A stretch of DNA of 64,000 bases from Priapulus caudatus (taxonomy: Eukaryota; Priapulida; Priapulimorpha; Priapulimorphida; Priapulidae), in assembly GCF_000485595.1 (NCBI RefSeq), contig NW_014577085.1, positions 692,001 to 756,000 of the forward strand, in the 5' to 3' direction. The notes beneath the pieces were generated by a model. It was given only the letters and a program-made list of their open reading frames with translations, made no database searches and had not been told where the DNA came from. Position numbers and translations under genes: made by a program. Numbering within the stretch: position 1 is the first letter of the stretch; every line of letters starts with the position of its first letter. Of the stretch, positions 33,001-45,000 are shown in pieces.

Positions 33001-36000
33001 ATGCCACCGTACCACTTTCTTGAAATGGAGAAGTTGACGCTTAAGGGAATAGCTAATTCTGGCACCATCTATGAGTACACAGAGAACGTGTCTGTCCCCG
33101 AAGGATATGCGTAATGATCACTATGTGGTTCCTCATCTAAAGTCGTGTATAAATGAATAGCAAAATACATAAATATATAAATAAATATGTGTTTGCGTGC
33201 GTGCGTGCGTGCGTGCATGCGTGCGCGCGTGTGTATGTATCCGGTTATCATGAAGTGCATGTGTAGGAGGTGGGAATTCATATTCATCATTGTTTTAATT
33301 TCGAACACTCTGAAAGTCTATATGTGCCATTTATATAATATACTATGCAATATTATATTTTGGTGCTGCTAAAATGTCTATTCGCTCACTGTGATAGGAT
33401 GAAGGGCAAGCATGATTCCAGTGACCAGCGAGCAAACCTATCTTCCAGGGACTTTGAATACCCCTTGGTTGGTGCGTAGACCTATAACTATACATCTATT
33501 ACTGTGCGTACTTTAAATTCATTTTTTAAGTATAACAAATGGTTTGAGAAATAGGAACAAATTGTTTTCTCATATAATCTAATCCAATTCCAAACGAAGA
33601 TACTGTTGTTAATGTTTCCATCGAATTGAAACAGCATGTTCATTTGTACTAATAACACTAAACAATATTGTGTGTGCACATCCTTCAGTGTGTATTATAA
33701 AGAATGAACGTGATGATAAGATACGATGTAAACAGGGAGGCAGAAGGAGATAGGCATCATCATGGATGAGCTCTGTCTCATGAAAAGTACTGATAGCAGC
33801 GTGAATCGGCAGCAGTTAGTCGTGTTCCACGGGGACCCAGGCATCGGTAAGACACGTCTAATGAGAGCAATCATGGACAAAGCAGAAGACGAAGGGATAA
33901 GGTATATAGCAGTGCTAGCAGTCATCCGCAGTGAATTGTAACACCTTCGAATTCTGTACTCGCAGGATTTCTATATGAGCGACTGTATTCTTAGAGAAAA
34001 TATACTAAAAAAATGTGGATAATAACACAGTGGGTAAATACCGATTTAGTGGCTTTTACTATTTCATCCATCTTAGAGCTTGACATAGATTTAACAGTGA
34101 GGATTTTCCACTTATCATTCACTGCACTTAGTTCTTCTGTGACAGGAATGTGAGACACTTCTGTAACAGAATAAGAGGGAGACAATAGTTTCTAAAGAAA
34201 CATATATCTAAAGTTTGTGTTCTTAGTGTGATCAGTTATGAACTTTATCATCAAATGACTAACTCAGAATCTATGTGTGCTTCCAGGGTAATTGACTGCG
34301 CAGTGTCATCCAACGACACATCACACTACTTTGCAATTAAGACTCTCGTATCACTGATGCTGGACCCGGAAGACAGAATGAGTCAACATGAAAAAGAAGG
34401 CGTTCTCATGAACAGGCTGCGAGACAACCAGGAACTAGTCGACAGCCTCTGTCTACTGAATGATGTCCTTAACTTTCGTGTAAGTAGTAAGGTGCATGCC
34501 TTTTCACGAGGTGAAAGTTGCAAGCTTGCTTTCCTTTCCTCCTGTTGTCATGGATTGTCACAGCTATGGCACGATTAATTTTCTGCAACTTGTTCTGAAC
34601 AAAATTAACTAAAACTTGCAATCAGAAATTTCACTCAAGGAAGTACAACAACCAAAATTCCCTTGATTTGTACTGCCCAGTGCACGACCTATAAGTGTAA
34701 AGATTTGAAAATTTACCTTCACTATCTGCTTATTATTAATATTATATTTATTATTTTTGTTAAGCTTGTAATTGCTTCATGCAAATCTTCTGTACGTGCA
34801 TATATCTGTAATTATAATATGGTTAAATCTTTTTGCACGTGTTACTTGCAGTTTCCCACGTCTGCTGGTTTGCCGAAGATTGATTCTGCCACCAGAACGA
34901 AAGAAGTGCATAAAATTCTACAACAGATTGTCCACGTGGTAAGCGTTAAAAATATGGTATGCATGTGAGAGTATAGAGTTGGTATATATTTCATAAGAGA
35001 TTGTACTGTAGGTTCCTATTCATACTTTTAATATATTATGTGGCTGCGCGTGTGCGTGTGCGTGTGCGTGTGCGTGTGTGTGCATGCATGCATGCGTGCG
35101 TGCGTATGTGTTGTGTGCGTGCGTGTGTGTAAGTGTGTGCGTGTGTCTAGATGGATAGATGGATGGATGGATGGACAGACGGACGGACTGACAGATGGAT
35201 AGACTGACGGATGGATGGTTTGTCTCTGTTTTGGCTTCCATTAGAGCTCTGTTGGTGCCCTTCATATTCATGATTTATGGTCTACCCTTGTTATAGGGGC
35301 GGAAATGTGGGTGTAGGGGGGGTCAAGGTTCAGAAGACAAATTTCAAATACTCCCAGGGACGCGGTGAAAAATCGAAAACTTAATTCCCTTAATTACTAC
35401 TATGTAACAATATTCGAAGGTTCACGGAATGCAATTTCCACAAAATGATTTGTTGAATGTTTTTTTCACCGGAACTACGACTCATTACTCTCTGTGGCGT
35501 GAGACGCGCGCATGTCTCTGAAACGCGAGTTTTGTTTGCGTGCAGGTTGCTCGCGACCAACCCCTCCTGTTCACCGTCGACGACGCTCACTTCATGGACG
35601 CCGAGTCGTGGGAGTTTCTCGACGACCTCGGCTGCGACAGCGCCGCGTTGTGCTGCGTGACAATGCGGTCGCTGAGCGATGGCACCGGGCTGCCGGAAGC
35701 CGCCCACCACGCGCTGAACGACGCGAGCACGCTGGCGGTGGCTGTCGGAGGGCTGGAGCTGGACGTGATAAACGCGCTCGCGTGTCAGATGCTGGACGTC
35801 AGCGCCGTGCCGCCGCAGATCGTCACGTAAGTACAGCCTCCTCTCTCTCCCCGCGCGCGGGCGCTGCAACGTACACGGGCGATTGTGATTGGGGTTAGGC
35901 CAAAACAAATGGTTACCGTTACATGCCGAAAAAAATAGGGTAGGTAGGTAGGGAAAACACTTTATTTTCTTGAAATATTTCATTTACGAACCATGTCCGA

Positions 36001-39000
36001 AGGATGTGCGTTGTGCCTTTTGAAGCAGAAACTGTCCAATTCATATATTTTTTTAAATTTTATTTTTTTATTTTTTTTTACTTTAAAGAAAATTGACAAT
36101 AAAATGTTTAGGGTCGCTGGGAATAAATAGGGTTGGTCGGGGAACTGTAACCACACCTATATTTTGTTTTGTCCTTATGAGAGATTGGGGTTATAGGGTT
36201 GTGATTCTGGTCAGTTAGTGTTAGGGTTGTGATTGGGGTGAGGGTTATTTTCGTGATTGGGTTTAGGGTTGTGTTTGGGGTTAGAATTGTGATTTGGATT
36301 ACGGTTAGGCTTGTTTGGGGTTAGCCGTTAGGGTTGTGCATGGTTTGGATTACGGTTAGGCTTGTTTGGGGTTAGGGTTGTGATTAGGGTTGTGGTGAAG
36401 GTTGTGATTGGGGTTAGTGTTATGGATGTGATTGCGGTTATGGTTTGGATTAGGATTTTGATTGGGGTTAGATGGAGTTAGGGTTATAGAGTAAGGGTTG
36501 TGCCTGCATGGAGTTAAGAATAGGATTGTGATTGGGAGTTGGGGTTAGGGTTGTGATTGAGGTTAAGGTTTGGGTTAGGGCTATGATTGGGGTTAAGTTT
36601 AGGGTTGTTATTAGGGTTAGGGTTGCTATACCCAAATTGTTTGGTATACCCACGCACACATTGGTGGCGTTCGCTAATGGTTATTTTTCTGATTTTCGTA
36701 TATAAGATTCTATATATCATCAACACCACCTTGTTGTTATCTCATATCTGTAATGCTGCTCGTCTCACATTTTGTGTGTTGGACAGAATGTAGTAAAAGA
36801 AAATGTAAAAGTGACATATATAGCAAAAGCACATAGCACATTTTTCCTTAGGAATGTAACCTATACTACTGTAGCCATAGGCATATGTGCATAGTAATTT
36901 GAAAAAAATCCCTTATTAAATTTGATTGCTTGCTAACATGCATAATTACATTTATGTGTGCTTGTAATGGCATGCTTTTCATGTGAATGCATGCATGCAT
37001 ATATCTGATATCAGTTGATAAGTAGAATTCAGTGATTTAACATAGCAACTAGTGATATAATCCACTTGAAACTAAAACAGACAGCGTTTTTGAAGAGCGT
37101 GAATAAACCAGAGCTCCTTAAGGGCTGGACACACTAGGTGATTAAATCGGGTGATAAAATTGCCGTGAAATCGCCTAGTGTGTCCACTCAATCGCCGCCG
37201 ATTTAGTCGCCCGATTTCGTTGCCCGATTACATCGCATAGATCAAAACTTTTTGATATTATCGGGCGATTTTGTCGCCCGATTTTGTTGCCCGATTTAAT
37301 CGCCTAGTGTGTCCGGGGCCGGCGATAAAATTGCCCGATTGTACAATTCATCAGCCAATCAGNNNNNNNNNNCACGCACGCACGCACGCACGTGTACTTG
37401 CACACGCACGTGTACGTGCACACGCACACATGCACGCACGTGTACGCACGCACGCACGCACGTGTACTTGCACACGCACGTGTACGTGCACACGCACACA
37501 TGCACGCACGTGTACGCACGCACGCACGCTCGTATACGTGCACACGCACGCACGCACGCATGCACGCACGTTTACATACACACGCACGCACGCATGAATG
37601 CACGTCTTATTCACTGGCGATTTAATCGCCTAGTGTGTCCACTCGACTCGTGCGATAGAATCGGGTGATTTAGTCGCCCGATTTAGTCGTCCGATTTAAT
37701 CACCTAGTGTGTCCGGCCCTTTAGTATCAAGAGCTCATAATAGAGAGATCTCTATTATGAGCTCATGTTAGTATTCAGCTTCACAGACATGATTTAGGAC
37801 TCTCAGAAAGTTGTCATGATAGTGTAATTCACATTTTTAATTTTTTCACACATTAATTAATTACAATTCACACATTAATCTTTTATCTCAGTAACTCTTA
37901 TAAACCTGGTACATTTTAGATAATGCCCAAGATATATAGTTGATGTGAAATGTCATGGTTATGATTAGAAATAGTATATTTACTGATGTGCAATACCTAT
38001 AGCGGTGAACTATAACGGAAGATAGACTTCTTACCTATAGATAAGTTGGATAGAGATGGTAGCGATAGATCTAACTGATGTTGTTATTCTAACTGATATC
38101 CGGGTTTTCGGTGTTGCAGTCTAATGAAGGAGAAGAGTCATGGAGTGCCCAGCTGGTGTGACCAGCTGTTGAGGGATATGTATGTGAGTGGCAAGCTGCT
38201 CATTGTGAAACGCACTGACAACATGCAGCCTGGCGTTGCTGAGGAGAGCCTAACACGCAAACGACAGACACGCAGAGCCAGCATTGCTCCAACCAGCTTA
38301 AAGGTGAGAGCCCACATAACAGTAGCGAACGTACCCTTAACAGTATCCTCCGAGGAGTACACTGCATTGATAGTAACGTGAAAGCAGAGTTTACTCGCAA
38401 AGTTTTCGTTTTAAAGCACTTAGTGTAAACCGTTAGCATGCAGTGCCAGAAAGTAGTCATTGAATGCCAGGTTTATTTCTAGATTATTGTAGACATGAAT
38501 TTATTCATATATTTTTTATTCATAGCCTAGGTAATAATTAAAGTCCTTAACATGTGAATGTATTTTTATATCACAAACTACTCTGTTTTAGCTAGGGGTC
38601 ACCCCTGTTGAAGAAAACAGTGTGGAGGTGCGCAAGGCAGAAGACTATGTGTGTGTCATAGCGCCCGGGGTGGCTCTGGAGCAGATTCAGATGCCTGACT
38701 CCATGAAAGGTACATGTATGACAATACATGCACAGTGGTCTACGAGGGGTTTTAACATATATAAGGCCGACAGGTTTGAGTTTTGAGCCGACCGGTTTGA
38801 AAATTACCGACAGGTTTGGATTTCAGGCCGACAGGTTTGGATTTCAGGCCGACAGGTTTGAAATATCAAAGCAAGAAACAACACAAACAAAGCAAAATGC
38901 AACTGAACTGCACTGTCGAACGGGACGACGTACGCGTAGTCACATCGCGCGCTTGTAGCATACACTATTACAGTCTATTACACTCTTTTACTCTGTGCAT

Positions 39001-42000
39001 GGGCTCCCACTTGTCGGACAGTCGAGGCATACAGTGCGTCTTCTGAGCTGCTTGCTCTGATTCATGCGCACGTGCCTGTGTGTGCGTGCGTGCCTGCGCA
39101 CATGCCTGCATGCGTGTGTGCGTGCGTGCCTGCGCACATGCCTGCATGCGTGTGTGCGTGCGTGCCTGTGTGTGTGTGCGTGAGTGCCTACGGGCGTGCC
39201 TACAGAGACCCGTATGATTATAGAACTGTAATCCATTGAAAATCGTAATGAAATTCTCGCCGGCACACTCGTGTGAGTGTCATTCCTGATTGTAGCTTTT
39301 TCCTCAATTTCAGGAAAGAGTTTTGCTGTCATTCTCTCATATTCCAGCGGTGCCCACCCCCTACATTTCAGTAGTGATTAGCACCACACGACTGAAACAA
39401 TCGTGCCCCCCCCCCGTACTTCAATTAATGCCGCCCCAGCCAGCAGGCATGTATGCAGCGTCGATGTGCACAGCCACAGACGCGTTCCTCGCGGGTCTCT
39501 TTTTTCGGCGACCTTTGAAAATATAATGTGAGAATGTCGTGCGATAGAAGGATGTTAGGAATATTACACAATTAGAAATTTTTTAAGTTTAATCGGGCAA
39601 CTAGCCAAACTAATAACTTGTCTGACATAGACTTTCACTTGTCGTAAAAAAGGTTAAAATACTAGGTTGGCTGTTTGGGCCGGCTGACCGTACCTCTAAC
39701 AAAGCCCTAGAGTCGACTGCTTGATCAGCAAGAAATGTCACCTATGTTTAACTGGTAACATCCCAGTTGGCCTACTCCCATTTCGCCTACACCAATTTTG
39801 CCTACGTCCCATTTCGCCTACTCCCATTTCGTCTACTCTCAGAATCGGCAATATTCCCATTTCGCCTACTCCCATTATGCAGTGGTGGATCCAGAAGTGA
39901 ATTCTAGGGGTGGGGGCGAATCGTGCGAGCTCAAGGGCCCCCCTGGCTACGCGCCTGGTCGAAACAGCCTGGCCATGGTTGTTCAAAAGTGGATAGCGCT
40001 ATCCACTGGATAAATCACTATCCAGTGAATACGACTGAATTATCCACTTTTGAACAACTGGTTCATTAAGTGTCTTAATCCAGATGAGACGGGATACTAG
40101 AGAAGCGTTGCCGAAAGGAGGTGTTTATCCGAAGTGCTGCGCGATCTTCCGCGCAGTTCCGCGGCAAGGCGCACGCGACCGCGGAAAATTCCTACGACAG
40201 TATGCAGCGCTGGCAGCTATGGATCCGTGCGCCGAATGCATAGGCCGCGCACGAATCCATAGCTGCCAGCGAACAGTCCGCAATTTTAGTGGGGGACACA
40301 GAGGGCAGACATTTGGAACGGAAACAGTGTTCCACTTGTTAAAAAACTTTGTAACCGGTCATGTGTTCGTATACCGACCCTGTGTCACTGGCGAAGTCAC
40401 AGAAAGACTGTAGAAAATTCTGACATTCGTCGACGCTATGCCCCAGTAATGAAAGGCTGTCAGAATCAGGAAACACCTACTGCCGGCTCTGTTTCGTCAC
40501 CTCATTGTCGCCCAACGCCTTGTGAACTTTCTGCACGTTGCAATGGCGAGGTCGCTACAAAGAGTTGCCCAAAGCAGTGCGCCGCCTGCCGCCGCCTATA
40601 GCCCATTAGACTGGCACTCCCCGCCCCACCCTCTCGGCCTTAGCTTAGTCACTCGAGGCAATCGAGGTTGGCGAGCGAGTCCTAGTCTATATAGCCTTTG
40701 GCACCTCGGCACCTTCTCGAAATGAAGAGTGAGGCCATATATATTAAACATTAAGACTTTCTACCAAAGATTACTTAATGATGGTATTTAATTCGCATCT
40801 ACTAAACTCACTGCAAACCGCTTCCAAGGCCCGCTGTGTCTAGTATCTAGGGTTATTCTAACTCCCTAGCACAAAGAGCGTTCTCTGGCAGCTACGTTAG
40901 TAGTACGTACTACTCATTACTCAGTAGACTAGTACATAAACTACTACTTACTATTACCATGTTAGCTACCGCCCGCTCCTGGTAAACTCATACATCATCT
41001 ATACTTAGTAGTGCTGGTACTGTTAGGACTCACTACTCACTAGTCACTACTAATTCAGCTAGTAATCTATGTAAACACCTGTACTTCTAGTCCAATTAGA
41101 AATTGATTCTTAGCTGTGGAAGTGTACAAAGTCTAATGTTTAAAATAGCGGCCCTGGGCGAAGCAACACCCGAACCGGAAAACTCGTTAGCCAATGCGTT
41201 TATCCTATACCAGCTCTCGTTGCCCCCTTAAGATAATCGTATCCTCTAATCCAGCCAGTCACCCAACGCGATTAGCCGCTTATATATTGTTACAATTGCT
41301 GAACTAAAAAACTACCGTTATTTATCACAAGAAATGCGCGCCTAGTAGCGAACAACAAATTGGGAGCTTTTCTAGCCCGTCTCTACCTAACTGGGTAGTG
41401 CGATCCCTCGTGCAATGCGCAGAACTGCCGATGAGAGCGAAAAGCCGCTTTAACCTAACCCTAGAAGGCACGGCGTATACTGGCGTTGGGAAAAGGCAGC
41501 GAAATTGCTAAAATGCGCCGCTACGCGGCGTTTGAGCGCTTCGCGCGGATATCCGGCTGCAGATCGTCCAGTAATCCATGTTTTTCAAAGATCCAAATAG
41601 CATTTCTTTTCGCCAGTTTATAAACCACATTGCTGTAGGTTTTACTTTCGTTGCGGTATCTTTGCTGTAAATTTGGTAAGAAGAAGTTTTTCTCATCCAT
41701 TTTTAATTAACAACTCGCAGCTCGGCCTTCTATCATGGCGGTCACATAACCAAGCATTGTACGTATATTATACATGCTACCCACACTATCAATATAGTTT
41801 CACCTTATTGTATATTTATTTGCATTTTTCGCACATTGCTTTATAACATTTTACTGGTTACATTCACACTAGTATACAAATTGAACAATGGAAAATGACT
41901 CATCACTCATGACTCTTGACTCAACCGAAATTATTTTGAAATATAGGTCATAAATTTTGTGCAAAAATGCTCCAAAATAATTAAGGCTCAGATTGCACCA

Positions 42001-45000
42001 GCGAGCATCTAAAACCCCTGAGCTTCCACGGCCCTAGGGCGGGCCCTGCATGGACCCCGGTCGCAAGTGACTTCGCGCTTTGCGCACATAATTTCAAATA
42101 ACATCAAAAGTACTCCTCTAAAGTTCCCAGTTTTACATGTTTGAAATTTAGGTTGTGGACCATCCTGATACATGTCTCTTACTGTCTACCTACTGCTCTA
42201 CTACGTCTTATCAGAAGATGGCCTAGTTGATCCTGTCACCATTAGGGTATTCTGTGGGTATTCAGGAGGACTAGAAATGTGCTTGTTTTCACATGTTCTG
42301 TACATCCAATTTTACCTGTGATTATTTATGTTTTCTATGTTCTTCTAGGTTGGCAGTGCTTCTCAGTTCTTCTGTACTTCTCATGTTTATTTATATTATC
42401 CGCACTTATCATTTAATTTTATCAATATTATTATTATTAGCTCGGCTGACGAAGTCGGATGCAGCTTGTATAATCGCATGAATGTCCGTCCGTGCGTCCG
42501 GCCGTCAGTCCGTGTGTCAATTAACAGTTACGGCACAAATCTTTACCGCTCGACGTACGGTCTTGATATTCGGGACGTCGGGGGGGATCGCGAAAAGGAA
42601 TCGGGATGGCGAATTTGGGGGTCAAGGGTCAAAGGTGAAGATGTGTCAATGGAGGGGGAATATTTCCCCCTTAACTTAAGGTATAAGAGGAAATACGGAA
42701 TTGCGGCACAAATCTCAACGGCTCGACCTACGCTCTTAATATTCGATGTATATAGTGTGATGGGGAGGAAACCCATCACCAGCGCGAAATTGGAGGTCAC
42801 AGGTGAAAGGGCAATGGCGGAAAGGTCAGATATCAGACATTTTCTGAGGACATGGTCTAACGGACCGAGTGAAAAACTTTTTTGTTTCAGTGCTGACCTA
42901 CCATTTTTATCACTTTATTGAAAGGACCATGAAATGTATTTTCTACTGACGTGCGAAGAGTAAGTGTCTGATGACCTTTTGCCCTTCAAAGGGTAGTTTA
43001 ACCTTTTGACTGTCAACAAATAACTGAACTGCTTTTGCTAGTAGAGCCCCCGTCCAACCTGCCCTCCTCCTCCCCCTCCCCCTCGCCCTCCCCTCCCCTC
43101 CCCGCTCCCCTCCCCACCACCCTGTTATCAGAAGAATACCCGGCTACAGGTACACGTCAGTTGAGTGCCCGCGACGCTGTCGCCTCTGCTGCCACTTGTT
43201 AGTTTATCCACCTTTGTTGTATATAGGCATGCTACTAGCCAGCAAAAATGGCACTCGATTGAAAGCCATTCGACCGAGGCCTGCGGAGGTGGAAATGAGT
43301 GCGGTCCGTGCATTGGCATGTCGTTCACCACGCCGATACATACTTGAGCGCATCATAGCCTCGATGCGAAAGCCCGCCCGGCAAGATAGTGCTGCCCTCC
43401 AGCGTCTCATGGAGAGAAACAAGACACTGGAGTGTGCGAATATTGCTCTAGCACCCAAGGATAATGCAGCTAGCTATGTTACTGGACAAGGAGCTGCTCT
43501 GGTCATTTGTGGCACAACAGACAAAGCCAACGGCCTCGCTGATGCGGTTCATCAGCGTGAATGGTTGCAGCGCGCAATAATTTTCCGGCGTATCGCCATC
43601 GCAATTCGCGCGATGTATTTTCAGCCATTGGCTACGCAATTTCTTTATTGATCCGCGAGTTGTGCAGGATGCAGCCCATGCGAGATTGAGTAAACGGAAA
43701 ACATACATGTGTTACAAGTTTACTTTTATTCTCGGGCTGCTTTATCCCGTGCAATGCAAAAATGCCACGGTATACAGCCGGATTCATTATTGACTTGGTT
43801 AAACACCGAAGGCCCAACTCGTTGACTTGAAACGAATCCTGCATCCCCCCCCCCCGACATCAAGTCAATATGCGCCCCCAAGCACGGTGGAGTACACAGG
43901 CTACGCTGTGCTGGCGCTGCCACGCTCTCGGCCGGGCCCTGCTTTCCTTCGGCGACCTTGATAATATAAGAGTGAAGGATGTCCGGTTGGTCGAGGAGCT
44001 CGCCGATAGCCGGTACCTTCAGCAATCCCTGAAACTGTATTTCATCAAGTGTTTGGAATGATAACGCTAACGGAACCAACATTTAATTAAAGTTTAAGAA
44101 ATTACTGTTTATACTCGCCAACATGGCGCGAGTCAGGCTTTAGCTTTCAACTCGCGCCGGCCCGAATATTAATTTTCACTCGACATGCGACGGTGGCCGC
44201 GGGCGCGGATGTGGCCAAGCGTCGCACGCTGTTTTAAACGCTGCCCGGGCAGCCATTACAGGAATCGCGTAGTGTGGCTACGGCTTAAGCTAGCTGTGCC
44301 TGTCACAGGCAGACACGCCAAGCATGCACTGCGGTGTAAATTTGCACTGTGATTGTCTGAAAAAAAATGGTATACAAATTTATCCAATTGCTATGCAAAA
44401 TTTATTTTGTATAGCACATTTGCTATGCAAATTTTTGGCTGGAAATTGTTCCCTGGGTTGTACAAATGTATTCTAATCGATGAAGAATGATGACGATATG
44501 TCACTGTTGTTCCTGCTGCTCGCCTTATCCCATCAATTTGAAAACACTCCCTGTCCGATCATGTCACAGTCATTCGATGACGCCCGAAAATCGATTTGGT
44601 GTCATTTATTGATGGCTTTTTTTGCAACGACCCATAGCAAGTTCCACTGAGAATACATACCGTAATGTTATCTCGATGACAAGTACTGAATGACAACAAG
44701 AATGCCATATATAATGTAATATAGTCGTGTGTAAGTCTAGGGAGTGTATGAGCTGAGTCTATGTCGCTGTCTTCAGGTTCAAGACAGCACTGATGCATGA
44801 GACGGCCTATGAGGTACTGCTGGAGAACCAGCGCATCGAGCTTCACGTCACCTGCGCTCGCTTTCTCGAGAACCAGACCTACAGGTGCCTGCCATGCGGC
44901 GGCAGCGACTTTGTACCAGCCACCCACCTGCAGAGCACCACCACTGGCAAGTCCCTGCGCCCAAAGAGCGGAAGACCGATAGGGACTCACCGAGTTAGTG

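Noticed and set aside
36180-36640. True telomere or chromosome end
   Set aside because: Units are irregular, internal, and lie in the intron of an intact gene.
37271-37668. Cys/Arg/His-rich open frames on both strands
   Set aside because: Translations of the CACG/CGCA microsatellite inside a MITE.
39314-39349. Possible ADCY10 exon after a good acceptor (GKSFAVILSYSSG)
   Set aside because: Frame fits exon s, but the peptide does not match the expected family segment and the donor is weak; it also abuts a repeat shared with 43.7 kb.
43196-43651. 151-codon plus-strand open frame
   Set aside because: No recognised domain, no splice support, in an ADCY10 intron next to repeats, with an overlapping frame on the other strand; a decayed mobile-element gene cannot be excluded.
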